Assembly (NCBI RefSeq): GCF_014200015.1
Contig: NZ_JACHOT010000007.1
Span: forward strand, 1-64,000
Direction of reading: 5' to 3'
Length of the DNA: 64,000 nucleotides
DNA from: Aminobacter niigataensis
GTDB taxonomy: Bacteria > Pseudomonadota > Alphaproteobacteria > Rhizobiales > Rhizobiaceae
Shown: positions 15,598 through 26,300 of the stretch, piece after piece
How positions within the stretch are numbered: the stretch's first letter is position 1
Layout: each line of letters begins with the position of its first letter
The notes under the pieces: generated by a model
Told to the model about the DNA's origin: nothing
Database searches by the model: none
The model's input: only the letters and a program-made list of their open reading frames with translations
Program-made: the position numbers and the translations under genes

Positions 15598-17424
15598 TCA
15601 GAGAATACGCTTGCCAAAGGCGGACATGACGAAGTTGACCGCTTCGGCGGCGACGCGCGGCTCGGTGTCACCGCCAAGACCGGAAACATCCATCGACAGC
15701 ATGCCGCCCGAGAGCGCTATCGTTTCCATCGCCTGGTGCGTTTCGCGCACGGTCATGCCGCCCGATCCGCCGCTCCATCCGGCGATTTCGGTTGCCGACG
15801 GCGAATAGCTGACGTGGAACCCGGTCGTTCCCGCGGAGGCGATGCGGATCGCCTCGCGCATCACCTCGCGCATGCCGGAACCGTCGATCTCGGCCATGGT
15901 GAAAGCGCTCACGCGCGAATCCTTGAGGATGCGCACCTCAGCCGGGTCGGCCTCGCGCAGGCCGACCAGCACGACATTTTCGGGCGACAGCTGCGGCTGC
16001 AGCGCACCGGGCTTGTGGTCGAGGCCAAGCGCCCGTGCCAGCACCGAGCTTTCCGGTACGTCGTCGCCGTCTTCGCCTTCGGGCATCAGGGCGGCGATGG
16101 AATCGATCCAGATCAAGCCAAAGGAATGCGTCGCCTCGGCTGCAGCGGCCAACGCTTCGGACGCAGTGTGCCTGTCGGCGCCGGCATGCAGCCTGAGAAG
16201 GCCGGCCGGCGGGTGCTCGGCATCGGCGATCTCGACCACGTCGAACTGCATCTGCTCGAGCCGGGCACCGGCTGAGTGCCGTGCGAACACGGGTCCGGCC
16301 TCTGCGTCGGCAATGATCGAGACCATGCGGCGGCCGGTGAAATCCGCGATGTCGTGCATCGGCGCCTTCTCGACATATTCCGAGGTCATCGCCGTCAGCA
16401 GCGCGCCGTAGTTCATGTGGAAGCTGACACGGTCGCCGACGGAGAGCGGCGGCTCGGCATCTGTGATGTCGAGCACCAGATGGTCGCTCGACGCGCCAAG
16501 CACGCGCACGCCCGGATTGATCGGCACCAGCCCCTCGATCATCGTGTCCTCGCGCCCGATATTGGCGATGCCACGCAGCCTGTCGCCCTCGTCGACGAAA
16601 ACCGGCTGATTGCCGAAGGCGTCGTAGCCGGATTCGCCGATCGGCAGCGACGGCTTGGTCTTGACCTCGATCAGGTCGCCGGCGAGCCTGAAGGCGTTGA
16701 ATTCCAGCTCCCTCCACGGCTCTTCGCGGAAGGTTTCGTAGCCGCCCTGCAGGATCGCCTCGCCGATGCGCAGATTGTTGATGCCGGCAGGCATCTTGCC
16801 TTCGAGCAGGAGCGGCAGCGACGACGAGTTGCCGCCCGACACCCAGTCGAGGCTGATGCCGGCAAGCCGCTCGACCTTGTAGGCATAGGCGACGAGCTGG
16901 CTGAGGTTTTCCTCGCTCGGCATGATGGCGCCGAAGCAGGTCAGGTTGGTGCCTAGGCCGGCGATGCGCACGCCTGGCAGTTCGAGCACGCGCTCGACCG
17001 TCGGCAAAAGGTCGTTCGGCCAGATACCCTCGCGCAGGTCGCCGAGGTCGACCATCAGCATGATGTCGTGGACCCGGCCTATGCGCTGGGCGATGCGCGA
17101 GATCTCGCGGATGATCTCCAGTTCCGACTGCAGGCTGATGTCGACGGTGCGCACCACCTCCTCGACACGCGAGATCGGCGGGCTGCGCAGCAGCATGATC
17201 GGGCAGCCGATGCCGCTTTCGCGCAGGCGGCGGATGTTTTCGAAGCGCGACTCGGCAAGCCCCGCCACACCGCCACGCAGCATGGCACGCGCCACCTGCG
17301 GCATGCCGCAGCTGCCCTTGGTAACGCCGAACACCTTTATGCCGGATTGCGCGCTGCGTTCCACGACTGCGCGGGCGTTGCGCTCGATGCGACCGAGATC
17401 AATGGCGACTTGCGGTCCCGACAT
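15598..17424 (-). CDS. Fusion of ornithine/alanine-racemase-like domain with degenerate arginase-like domain
   Basis: A 608-residue protein with two parts. Residues 1-355 are a fold-type III PLP racemase of the alanine/ornithine racemase group; the PLP lysine is in VFGVTKGSCG (Lys36) and the phosphate region around SGGNSSSLPLL (196-206). Residues 370-608 resemble a ureohydrolase: GADRH at 415-419 replaces GGDHS, WIDSIAA at 439-445 replaces WxDAHAD, VLVGLREADPAE at 485-496 keeps the arginase pattern, SYSPS at 539-543 replaces SFDxD, and GGMTVRET at 555-562 matches GGLTxRE. Most manganese ligands are lost, so this half is probably not a hydrolase. It follows dadA after nine bases. A racemase feeding a D-amino-acid dehydrogenase is the likely scheme. 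Confidence 0.7.
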   Translation of the reverse strand: MSGPQVAIDLGRIERNARAVVERSAQSGIKVFGVTKGSCGMPQVARAMLRGGVAGLAESRFENIRRLRESGIGCPIMLLRSPPISRVEEVVRTVDISLQSELEIIREISRIAQRIGRVHDIMLMVDLGDLREGIWPNDLLPTVERVLELPGVRIAGLGTNLTCFGAIMPSEENLSQLVAYAYKVERLAGISLDWVSGGNSSSLPLLLEGKMPAGINNLRIGEAILQGGYETFREEPWRELEFNAFRLAGDLIEVKTKPSLPIGESGYDAFGNQPVFVDEGDRLRGIANIGREDTMIEGLVPINPGVRVLGASSDHLVLDITDAEPPLSVGDRVSFHMNYGALLTAMTSEYVEKAPMHDIADFTGRRMVSIIADAEAGPVFARHSAGARLEQMQFDVVEIADAEHPPAGLLRLHAGADRHTASEALAAAAEATHSFGLIWIDSIAALMPEGEDGDDVPESSVLARALGLDHKPGALQPQLSPENVVLVGLREADPAEVRILKDSRVSAFTMAEIDGSGMREVMREAIRIASAGTTGFHVSYSPSATEIAGWSGGSGGMTVRETHQAMETIALSGGMLSMDVSGLGGDTEPRVAAEAVNFVMSAFGKRIL

Positions 17425-17433
17425 GGCAGCACC

Positions 17434-18684
17434 TTAGCCCTTGTAGACCAGTCCCGTGGGGTCGATGTCGGGTTTGCGCCCCGCCACTAGGTCGGCAAGG
17501 AATTTGCCGGAACCGCAAGCCATGGTCCAGCCGACATGGCCGTGGCCGGTGTCGAGATAGAGCCCCTTGTAGCGGGCGGGGCCGATAACCGGCACCGAGC
17601 CCGGCATCATCGGCCGCAAGCCGGACCAGACCTCGGCCTTGGCCGGGTCGAAGGCACCGGGGAACAGTTCCTGGCCCGTCTCGAACATCCGCTTGAAGTC
17701 CGACGGCTTGTGGCTGCGGTCGAAGCCGGTGAATTCGGCCGTCGAGGCCATGCGCAGACGGTCGCCGAGGCGCGAATAGGCGACCATCCGGTCCTCATCG
17801 ACGCCGCCCATGGTCGGGCCTTTCGACGGGTCGTCCATGGTGACGGTCGCGGTGTAGCCCTTGACCGGATAGACCGGCAGGTCGATGCCGTTGCGGCGGC
17901 CGAGCAGGCCGCTCTCCGGTCCCATGGCGATGACCACGGCGTCGGCATCGAGACGTCCGGCCGAGGTCTTCACGCCGGTCACGCGGTCGCCTTCGACGAT
18001 CAGGTCCTCGACCGTGGTGTCGAACATGAACTTCGCGCCGAGCTTCTGTTCGGCATAAGCGGCGAGCGCTTCGACGAACATGCGGGAATCGCCTGTCTGG
18101 TCCATCGGCGAATAGACGGCGCCGGCGATGCTGCCCCTGGCTGCGGCCAGCCCGGGTTCGAGCTCGGCCATCCTGCTGCGGTCGACAACCTCGATATCGA
18201 GCCCGTGCTCGGCGAGGAAGCCGTACATCCTGGCACCATGTTCGAGGCTTTCCTGCGAGCGGAAGAAATACATGATGCCGCGGGCGCGCTTGTCGTAGCC
18301 GATGCCTGTCTCGGTCGAGATCTCGTTGATGCACAGGCGCGAATAGAGTGCGAGCCTGAGCTTGGCTTCGGTGTTGATCCTCATCCGGGCATTGGTGCAC
18401 TGGAACAGGAAACGGAAACTCCAGGCATAGAAATACGGATCGAGCCCGAGCCGGACCTTGATGCCGAGGTCGGGCGTGTAGAGTGATTTGATGAAGGTCT
18501 TGAGCGCTGCCGGCGAGGCCCACGCGGTGGCGTCGCCTGGAGACACCAGGCCGGCATTGGAGTAGCTGGTGCCGCGCGCCGCCGCCGGATGGCGCTCGAC
18601 GACCGTGACGTCATGGCCGTCGCGGGACAGATAGAAGGCGGCCGCAGTTCCCACCACGCCCGCCCCGAGAACGAGGATTTTCAT
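17434..18684 (-). CDS. dadA: FAD-dependent D-amino-acid dehydrogenase, DadA type
   Basis: A 416-residue FAD oxidoreductase of the DAO/DadA family. The N-terminal dinucleotide fold is VLGAGVVGTAAAFYLSRDG; SNAGLVSPGDA follows at about 42-52, and the C-terminal LDTGHGHVGWTMACGSG is typical of DadA. It oxidises D-amino acids to keto acids and ammonia, passing electrons to the respiratory chain at the inner membrane. It is the first gene of a two-gene operon with the racemase fusion. The substrate range (D-Ala, D-Orn or other) cannot be told. Confidence 0.87.
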   Translation of the reverse strand: MKILVLGAGVVGTAAAFYLSRDGHDVTVVERHPAAARGTSYSNAGLVSPGDATAWASPAALKTFIKSLYTPDLGIKVRLGLDPYFYAWSFRFLFQCTNARMRINTEAKLRLALYSRLCINEISTETGIGYDKRARGIMYFFRSQESLEHGARMYGFLAEHGLDIEVVDRSRMAELEPGLAAARGSIAGAVYSPMDQTGDSRMFVEALAAYAEQKLGAKFMFDTTVEDLIVEGDRVTGVKTSAGRLDADAVVIAMGPESGLLGRRNGIDLPVYPVKGYTATVTMDDPSKGPTMGGVDEDRMVAYSRLGDRLRMASTAEFTGFDRSHKPSDFKRMFETGQELFPGAFDPAKAEVWSGLRPMMPGSVPVIGPARYKGLYLDTGHGHVGWTMACGSGKFLADLVAGRKPDIDPTGLVYKG

Positions 18685-18818
18685 GTCGCACCCTGGTCGA
18701 CATCAGGCTCTGTCGGGAACCCTTTACCGTCGGGAGCCTGGCTCCTCCTGGCCACCTTTTAGCGCCTGTCGCGGCAGATTTCGAGAGAGCGGCGCAGAAA
18801 TCCACCACTTGGGCCTGG

Positions 18819-19814
18819 TCAGCCCCCGGCGGAGTTCTTGCGCGACAGCTGCTGCTCCCAGTTGAGTGCGTCGTGGACGATCGCATCGAGATCGTCGCGC
18901 TGCGGGTTCCAGCCGAGTTCGCCACGTGCCAGGTCGGAATTGGCGACCACCGAGGCGGCATCGCCAGGGCGGCGCGCACCCATCTCCACCGCGAAATCCG
19001 CGCCATGGACGCGTCGCACGCTGTCGATGACCTCGAGCACCGAATAGCCGTGGCCATAGCCGCAATTGGCGACGAGATTGCCGCCGCCGGCGCGCAGACG
19101 GGCAAGCGCCAGTCGATGCGCGGCGACGAGATCGGAGACGTGGATGTAGTCGCGCACGCAGGTGCCGTCGGGCGTGGCATAGTCGTCGCCGAAGACCTGC
19201 ATCGACGCCCGCTTGCCGAGTGCGGTCTCGCAGGCGACCTTGATCAGGTGGGTAGCGCCCTTGGTCGACTGTCCGGTGCGCCCCTTGGGGTCGGCGCCGG
19301 CGACGTTGAAATAGCGAAGTGCGGTATAGCGCAGCGGGTGCGCGGCGGCGGCGTCGCGCAACATCCACTCGCTCATCAGCTTGGACAGGCCGTAGGGCGA
19401 TTCCGGCGCCAACCGGGCGTCCTCGACCACCGGTTCCATGCCGGCTGCGCCATAGACCGCGGCGGTAGAGGAAAAGATGAAGTGCTTCACCCCCTCGCGC
19501 ACCGCCGTCTCGATCAGGCTGCGAGTCTTGCAGGTGTTGTTCTCGTAGTAGCCGAGCGGATCGGCGACCGATTCCGGCACCACGATCGAACCGGCGAAGT
19601 GGATGATGGCGTCGATACCGTGATCCCGGATCAGCTGGCCGAGCAATTCCTTGTCGGCGACGTCGCCTCGCACCAACGTCGCTTCCGGCGCCACGGCCCA
19701 TTCGAAACCGGTCGACAGCCGGTCGAGCACGACCACCTGTTCGCCCGCATCGAGCAATTCCCACACCATGTGGCTGCCGATATAGCCCGCACCGCCCGTC
19801 ACCAGGACCGCCAT
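18819..19814 (-). CDS. galE: UDP-glucose 4-epimerase
   Basis: A 331-residue short-chain dehydrogenase/reductase of the extended type. The N-terminal TGGAGYIGSH binds NAD; SSTAAVYG and YGLSK hold the catalytic Ser and Tyr-Lys; RYFNVAGAD is a GalE hallmark. It interconverts UDP-glucose and UDP-galactose for surface polysaccharides (ExoB in rhizobia). ATG 19814 has ggggagag upstream; an in-frame TTG two codons earlier is less likely. The 134 bases between it and dadA hold no gene that I recognise. Confidence 0.9.
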   Translation of the reverse strand: MAVLVTGGAGYIGSHMVWELLDAGEQVVVLDRLSTGFEWAVAPEATLVRGDVADKELLGQLIRDHGIDAIIHFAGSIVVPESVADPLGYYENNTCKTRSLIETAVREGVKHFIFSSTAAVYGAAGMEPVVEDARLAPESPYGLSKLMSEWMLRDAAAAHPLRYTALRYFNVAGADPKGRTGQSTKGATHLIKVACETALGKRASMQVFGDDYATPDGTCVRDYIHVSDLVAAHRLALARLRAGGGNLVANCGYGHGYSVLEVIDSVRRVHGADFAVEMGARRPGDAASVVANSDLARGELGWNPQRDDLDAIVHDALNWEQQLSRKNSAGG

Positions 19815-19913
19815 TTGCAACTCTCCCCGTCAATTGCCGCCTGACCTTGTCTAGCGCAAAACAAACGCACAAGGCGAGGTGCGGCGTGCCCGGCCATTCC
19901 GTCGCAGCGGAAT

Positions 19914-19927
19914 TTGATCCACATCAA
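19914..19927. promoter_or_regulatory. FNR/FixK-type box upstream of hemA
   Basis: ttgatccacatcaa is a perfect TTGAT-N4-ATCAA anaerobox, 125 bases before the hemA start. In alphaproteobacteria hemA is known to respond to FnrL or FixK under low oxygen. It may alternatively act on the divergent galE gene. Confidence 0.8.
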
Positions 19928-20051
19928 GGGACTTTTCGGAGTTCTGTGGTCGTTTGAGGGTGTCGAGGGCGTGGCATTTTGACCAAAAACGGTCGATGGA
20001 CGCCGAAGCAGCCGTTGATTATGCTCACGGCTGAAAAATTGGGACGTCCAG

Positions 20052-21329
20052 ATGAACTACCAGCGGTTTTTCGAAGAAGCGATCGACCAAATCCACGCCG
20101 AGCGCCGTTATCGCGTGTTTGCGGATCTGGAGCGCATCGTCGGCAAGTTCCCGCGCGCCATCTGGAGAGCCAACGGCAAGGCCGAGGAAATCACCGTCTG
20201 GTGCTCGAACGACTATCTCGGCATGGGCCAGCATCCCGACGTGGTCGATGCCATGCAGAAGGCGGCCGGCAACATGGGCACCGGTGCCGGCGGCACGCGC
20301 AACATCTCCGGCAACAACCATCCGCTGGTCGAGCTCGAGCTTGAACTCGCCGACCTGCACGGCAAGGAAGCCGGCCTGGTCTTCACCTCGGGCTTCGTCT
20401 CCAACGAGGCCGCGATCTCGACCATCGCCCGGCTGCTGCCGAACTGCCTGATCCTGTCGGACGAACTCAACCACGCCTCGATGATCGAAGGCGTGCGCCG
20501 CTCGGGCGCCGAAAAGAAGATCTTCCGCCACAACGACGTCGCCCATCTCGAAAGCCTGCTGCAGGCGGCGGGCCGCGAGCGCGCCAAGCTGATCGTGTTC
20601 GAGAGCGTCTATTCGATGGACGGCGACATCGCGCCGATCGAGGCGATCGCCGACCTCGCCGAAAAGTACAACGCCATGACCTATATCGACGAGGTCCATG
20701 CGGTCGGCATGTACGGTCCGCGCGGCGGCGGCATCACCGAGCGCGAGGGGCTCGCCCATCGCATCGACATCATCGAGGGCACGCTGGCCAAGGCATTCGG
20801 CACGCTCGGCGGCTACATCACCGGCACCCGCGAAGTCATCGACGCCGTGCGCTCCTACGCACCGGGCTTCATCTTCACCACCGCGCTGCCGCCGGCGATC
20901 GCCGCCGCGACCACTGCGTCGATCCGCCATCTCAAGAACTCGCAGGCCGAGCGCGACGCCCAGCAGCGCCAGGCGACGCACGCCAAGCAGGTGCTTGCCG
21001 ACGCCGGATTGCCGGTCATGGAGTCGCCAACGCATATTGTGCCGATCCTCGTCGGCGATCCGGAACTGTGCAAGATGGCCAGCGACCGCCTGCTCGGCGT
21101 CCACGGCCTCTACATCCAGCCGATCAACTACCCGACGGTGCCGCGCGGCACCGAGCGGCTGCGCATCACGCCGACGCCGTTCCATACCGACGAGCTGATC
21201 GCCGAACTCAAGCTTGCGCTGGTCGAGACGTGGAATGCACTCGGCATTCCCTATCGCGGCGCCGGCCATACCGAGGTTGCGCAGAGCGACCGCATCATCC
21301 CGCTTCTGGTGCCCAAGTCCGGCGGCTGA
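20052..21329 (+). CDS. hemA: 5-aminolevulinate synthase
   Basis: A 425-residue class II PLP alpha-oxoamine synthase that condenses glycine and succinyl-CoA, the first step of haem synthesis in alphaproteobacteria. Landmarks are [10 protein letters not shown] near 50, the glycine-rich [14 protein letters not shown] near 76, [10 protein letters not shown] near 214 and the PLP lysine in [13 protein letters not shown] near 246. Length and both ends match the family. A bidirectional terminator follows. Haem supply links functionally to the haem demethylase at 3246, though the genes are far apart. Confidence 0.96.
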   Translation: MNYQRFFEEAIDQIHAERRYRVFADLERIVGKFPRAIWRANGKAEEITVWCSNDYLGMGQHPDVVDAMQKAAGNMGTGAGGTRNISGNNHPLVELELELADLHGKEAGLVFTSGFVSNEAAISTIARLLPNCLILSDELNHASMIEGVRRSGAEKKIFRHNDVAHLESLLQAAGRERAKLIVFESVYSMDGDIAPIEAIADLAEKYNAMTYIDEVHAVGMYGPRGGGITEREGLAHRIDIIEGTLAKAFGTLGGYITGTREVIDAVRSYAPGFIFTTALPPAIAAATTASIRHLKNSQAERDAQQRQATHAKQVLADAGLPVMESPTHIVPILVGDPELCKMASDRLLGVHGLYIQPINYPTVPRGTERLRITPTPFHTDELIAELKLALVETWNALGIPYRGAGHTEVAQSDRIIPLLVPKSGG

Positions 21330-21344
21330 GGCCGCCGACCCATT

Positions 21345-21392
21345 CCAAAAGAAAGGCCCGAAACCATGCCGGTTTCGGGCCTTTCTTTTTGG
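21345..21392. terminator. Bidirectional terminator between hemA and the aminotransferase
   Basis: A stem of about 20 base pairs (gaaaggcccgaaacc and its complement, flanked by A- and T-rich ends) lies between two convergent genes. Confidence 0.9.
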
Positions 21393-21406
21393 GTTTCACA
21401 CGGTGG

Positions 21407-22573
21407 CTATTGCGCGTTGATCCACTTCGCCAGCCGGTGCGCGGCTTCCTCGACCTGGTCGAGGCGGCGGTGGAAGCAGAGCCGCAGGAAACCTTCGCCA
21501 CCGGCGCAGAACGCCGTGCCCGGAGCCACCCCGACAGCCGCCTTGTCGACGATGTCGAAGGCGGCGCGCTCTGCATCCTTCATGCCGTCGACGGAGAAGA
21601 ACAGGTAGAAGGCGCCCGGCGGCACGCTGAAGCGGACCTTGCCGGTGTCGCCCAGCACCTTGCAGACGATATCCCTCGCCTTCTGAGCCCGCTCGACCTG
21701 CGAGGCGATGAAACTGTCGCCTTCGTCGAGGGCGGCGATCGCGCCGCGCTGCAGGAACTGCGCCACGCCGGAGCTCGAATACTGGATCAGGTTCTCGAAC
21801 ATGCGGCTGAGCGACGGGTGCGTCTTCAGCCAGCCGACGCGCCAGCCGGTCATCGCCCAGTTCTTGGAGAAGGTGTTGACGAACAGGATCTTGTCCTCGG
21901 GATCCATGATGTCCATGAACGACGCCGCGCGGCCGCCGCCATAGTAGAACAGTGCATAGATTTCGTCGGCGACGATCCACAGATCATGCTTGCGCGCGAG
22001 GTCCAGGATTGCCTGCAGCGTCTCGCGGTCGGCGGTCCAGCCGGTCGGGTTGGACGGCGAATTGACGAAGATCACCCTGGTCCTTGGCGTGATCGCCGCA
22101 GCGATCTTCTCGACGTCGCAGGACCAGCCATTGTCGGTCATGTCGAGCAGGACCGGCACCGGCTTGACGCCGGCAACACCTGCTGCGCCGGCGAAATTCG
22201 GCCAGGCCGGCGCGAGATAAAGTGCCTCGTCGCCCGCCCCTGCCGTCGCCTCCAGCGCCATGGTGATCGCTTGCATGCCGCCAATGGTGACGAGGAATTC
22301 GTCCTCGGAGAAGTCCATGCCGAAATGGCGCTTATGGTAGCGCGATATCGCCTGGCGCAGTTCGGGAATGCCGGCCTGCCATGTATAGAAGGTTTCGCCA
22401 TTGGCGAGGCCGCGCGCCGCCGCCGAACTGATGAAGTCGGGCGTCGGCATGTCACCTTCGCCGGACCACAGCGGGATGAGGCCGGCACGGTCGCGGCCAT
22501 AGTTTGCCACCGCCTCGATGCCGCTGACCGGCGCAAGGCGGGCCTCGGTGCGAACCATATCGATAAGGCTCAT
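21407..22573 (-). CDS. Class I/II PLP aminotransferase
   Basis: A 388-residue fold-type I aminotransferase of the AspC/PatA group. It carries SPSNPTGW near 175, DEIYALFYYG near 204 and the PLP lysine in NTFSKNWAMTGWRVG near 237. Substrate choice is not fixed by these motifs; many relatives are annotated simply as pyridoxal-dependent aminotransferases. An in-frame ATG two codons upstream (22579) is an alternative start. It stands as a single gene between two terminators. Confidence 0.85.
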   Translation of the reverse strand: MSLIDMVRTEARLAPVSGIEAVANYGRDRAGLIPLWSGEGDMPTPDFISSAAARGLANGETFYTWQAGIPELRQAISRYHKRHFGMDFSEDEFLVTIGGMQAITMALEATAGAGDEALYLAPAWPNFAGAAGVAGVKPVPVLLDMTDNGWSCDVEKIAAAITPRTRVIFVNSPSNPTGWTADRETLQAILDLARKHDLWIVADEIYALFYYGGGRAASFMDIMDPEDKILFVNTFSKNWAMTGWRVGWLKTHPSLSRMFENLIQYSSSGVAQFLQRGAIAALDEGDSFIASQVERAQKARDIVCKVLGDTGKVRFSVPPGAFYLFFSVDGMKDAERAAFDIVDKAAVGVAPGTAFCAGGEGFLRLCFHRRLDQVEEAAHRLAKWINAQ

Positions 22574-22644
22574 GATCATCCCGGGTTGACTGATGTTGAC
22601 TGACGGCAGTGGCGGGGAGCCTAGCGCGCCGGCGCAAACGAAAG

Positions 22645-22674
22645 AACCCCCGGTGGTCCAGCCAGCCGGGGGTT
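22645..22674. terminator. Hairpin between aminotransferase and mscL
   Basis: Nine-base perfect arms aacccccgg/ccgggggtt enclose 12 bases and are followed on the plus side by tttt. It lies after mscL on the minus strand, where it most likely ends the transcript. Confidence 0.65.
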
Positions 22675-22696
22675 TTCGAGATGCCAGCGCTTGCGT

Positions 22697-23119
22697 CTAC
22701 TTCTTGGCGAGCAGGTCGCGGATTTCGGTAAGAAGTGCCACGTCGGCCGGCGGCGGCCCTGCCGGTTCGGCTGCCTTTTCCTTTTCCAGGCGCTTGCGCA
22801 TCGTGTTCACGCCCTTGACCATCAGGAAGATGATCCAGGCGAGGATCAGGAAGTTGATGATCACGGTGAAGAAGTTGCCATAGGCGAACACCGCGCCCTG
22901 CTTCTTGGCTTCTTCAAGCGAAACGGCCGTCACTGACGACGACAGCGGCAGGAAGTAATTGGAGAAGTCGAAGCCGCCGAAGATCGCCCCGACGATCGGC
23001 ATGATGATGTCTCCGACCAACGACGAAACAATCAGGCCAAAGGCACCGCCGATGATCACGCCGACGGCGAGATCCATCACATTGCCCTTGGCAATAAACT
23101 CCTGGAATTCCCTGAGCAT
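22697..23119 (-). CDS. mscL: Large-conductance mechanosensitive channel
   Basis: A 140-residue MscL. The N-terminal [25 protein letters not shown] is split here only by description: the amphipathic helix is followed by TM1 (about 15-45) and TM2 (about 77-102), then a charged C-terminal helix. It opens under hypo-osmotic shock to release solutes. ATG 23119 has ggaggg six bases upstream; a second ATG four codons earlier lacks a site. Confidence 0.95.
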   Translation of the reverse strand: MLREFQEFIAKGNVMDLAVGVIIGGAFGLIVSSLVGDIIMPIVGAIFGGFDFSNYFLPLSSSVTAVSLEEAKKQGAVFAYGNFFTVIINFLILAWIIFLMVKGVNTMRKRLEKEKAAEPAGPPPADVALLTEIRDLLAKK

Positions 23120-23329
23120 AGAACCCTCCATGTACGATCTGCGGAAAGGCGAATCGTTCCCAGCATTCGTCGCTAAACGCCGCCACCATAGCAAAAACCG
23201 CCGGTTGCAAAACCCGCGAATGCAAATCGCCATCCGCTGCCCTAGGAGACAAGGATAATAGACTTGTCGGCGCAGCTGTGATTGCCTCACCGCAAAGGCA
23301 ACAGACCTATCCGGGAGTGAGAACTTAGA

Positions 23330-26300
23330 GTGCAGGGCCTGGCCGTCGTCCTCATCGCCATCGCCTATGTGACGCTGCTGTTCGCCATCGCGAGCATCGG
23401 CGATCGAAGGGCTGCGAACTGGGGACCGGGGCGGCCGCGGCCGTTCATCTATGCGCTCAGCCTCGCCATCTATTGTACGTCGTGGACCTTCTTCGGCTCG
23501 GTTGGGCTTGCCTCGGAGCGCGGACTCGAATTCCTTGCCATCTACATCGGCCCGGTGCTGGTCTTCATGTTCGGCTTCCCGCTGCTCAGCCGCATCATCA
23601 AGCTGGCCAAGGCCGAGAAGATCACCTCGATCGCCGACTTCCTGGGCGCGCGCTACGGCAAGAGTTTCGCCGTCGCCTCGATCGCCACCCTGATCGCCAC
23701 TGTCGGCGCCATCCCCTATATCGCGCTCCAGCTCAAGGCGATCTCCGGCTCGGTCAGCCTGATGGTCGAGCACTACACCGGCTCGCCGCCCTCCTTCGAT
23801 CCGTTCGTCAGCGACATCTCGCTGGTCGTGGCGCTGCTTTTGGCGCTGTTTGCCACCCTGTTCGGCACGCGCCATGCCGACGCCACCGAGCACCAGAACG
23901 GCCTGGTGCTGGCGGTCGCGGTTGAATCCATCGTCAAGCTGGTCGCCTTCCTCGCCGTCGGCCTGTTCGTCACCTTCTCGCTGTTCGACGGCCCCGGCGA
24001 CATGTTGCGGAGCTTCGCCGCAACCGAGCAGGTCGGCGATGCCATGGGCTACCGCACCTCGCTCGGTACCTGGCTGGTGGTGACCGTCATCAGCGGCTTT
24101 GCCATCATCATGCTGCCGCGCCAGTTCTACGTGATGATCGTCGAGAACCGTAGCGAGAGCGAACTGCGCACCGCGACCTGGGTTTTCCCGGCCTATCTGG
24201 TGGCGATCAACCTCTTCGTGCTGCCCATCGCATTCGCCGGCCTGTCGACCGTCGGCACGGCCACGACCAGCGACCTCTACGTGCTGTCGCTGCCGTTGTT
24301 CCGGGGCCACGACCTGCTGGCCATGGTCGCTTTCATCGGCGGCCTTTCGGCTGCGACCGCGATGGTCATCGTGGCGAGCGTGGCGCTGTCGATCATGATC
24401 TCCAACGATCTCGTCATTCCGATCTTCGTGCGCCGCCTGATCAAGACCAAGGCCGGCGACACCGAGGACTGGTCGGCGATCATCCTGAACATCCGCCGTG
24501 CCTCGATCTTCATCATCCTGCTGGCCGCCTTCCTCTACTATCGCGAGAGCACCAATAACACGCGACTCGCCTCGATCGGGCTGATGTCCTTTGCGGCGAT
24601 CGCGCAGTTCGCGCCATCCTTCATCGGCGGGCTGATCTGGCGCCGCGCCAATGCGCGGGGTGCAGCACTCGGCATGGCCGCCGGCATCGCCGCCTGGGGC
24701 TACACGCTGATGCTGCCGACGCTGGCGGCGCCCGACACCTCGATCCTCGCCGACGGGCTTTTCGGCATCGACGCGCTGCGGCCCCAGGCGCTGTTCGGCA
24801 CCGCTGCCGAGCCGCTCAATCACGGCGTGCTGTGGAGCCTGGCGATCAACACGCTGTTCTTCGTCTTCGGTTCGCTGTCGCGCGCATCTGTGCCGCTCGA
24901 ACGCATCCAGGCCTCGATCTTCGTGCCGCGCGATTCGAGCCCGATGCCGTCCCTGCGCCGCTTCCGCACCACCATCACCGTCAACGACCTGAAGGACACC
25001 ATCGCCCGCTATCTCGGTGTCGAGCGCACCGAGCGCTCATTCCAGACCTTCCAGAGCGAGAGCGGCAGCAAGCTGAACGGCAACGATCCCGCCGGCATGG
25101 ACGTCATCCGCTTCTCCGAACAGCTGATGGCGAGCGCCGTCGGCTCGTCCTCGGCCCGGCTGATCCTGTCGCTGCTGTTCAAGCGCGGCGACAACTCCGC
25201 CAGGGACACGTTCCGCCTGCTCGACGACGCCACTGAAGCGCTGCAGCACAATCGCGACCTGCTGCAGATCGCACTCGACCAGATGGAACAGGGCATCACC
25301 GTCTTCGACCAGGATTTCCGCCTGATCTGCTGGAACCGGCAATACCGCTCGCTGTTCGACCTACCCGACGACATGGGCCAGGTCGGCGTGTCGATCGACC
25401 GCGTCCTCGCTTATCTGGTGGCGCGCGGCGACATTGCCCATACCTCGCGACTGACCACGCTCAATCGCTTGACCAGCTTCGGCGGCCCTTGGCAGGTTGA
25501 GTTGCAGACCAGCGGCAGGATCATCGAGATGCGATCCAACCCGATGCCTGACGGCGGCATCGTCGCCACCTACACCGACATCTCGGCGCGCGTCGCCGCC
25601 GACCTTGCGCTGAAACGGGCCAACGAGTCGCTGGAACAGCGGGTGAAGAGCCGCACCGCCGAACTGACCCGCGTCAACGAGGAACTGGCCCAGGCACAGA
25701 TGCTCGCCGAGGAAGCCAATCTCGGCAAGACGCGCTTCCTTGCGGCAGCCGGCCACGACATCCTGCAGCCGCTCAATGCCGCGCGGCTCTATTGCTCGTC
25801 GCTGATCGAGAAGGCCGGCAAGGGCAACGCCGGCCAGGCCGCGCGCAACATCGAATCCTCGCTGGAATCGGTCGAAACCATCCTCGGCGCCGTGCTCGAC
25901 ATCTCGCGGCTCGACGCAGGCGCGATGAAGCCCGCCGAAACCGTGTTCCGCCTCGACGGGCTGCTGCGCCAGATCGGCACCGACTTCCTGCCCATGGCGC
26001 GGGCCAAGGACCTCGAACTGGTGATCGTGCCGTCGACGCTTGCCGTGAACACCGACCGGAACCTTCTGCGCCGTCTGATCCAGAACCTGGTTTCCAACGC
26101 CATCAAGTACACCCGCAGCGGTCGCATCGTCGTCGGCGTCAGGCGGCGCGGCGAACTCGCCGAAATACAGGTGATCGACACCGGCATCGGCATTGCCGCC
26201 GACAAGCTCGGCACCGTCTTCCACGAATTCACCCGCCTCGACGACGGCATGCGCGAGGCACAGGGGCTTGGCCTCGGCCTGTCGATCGTCGACCGCATCG

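Noticed and set aside
24820-25342. Small minus-strand frames inside the hybrid kinase gene
   Set aside because: They lack ribosome sites and domains and mirror the codon pattern of the kinase.
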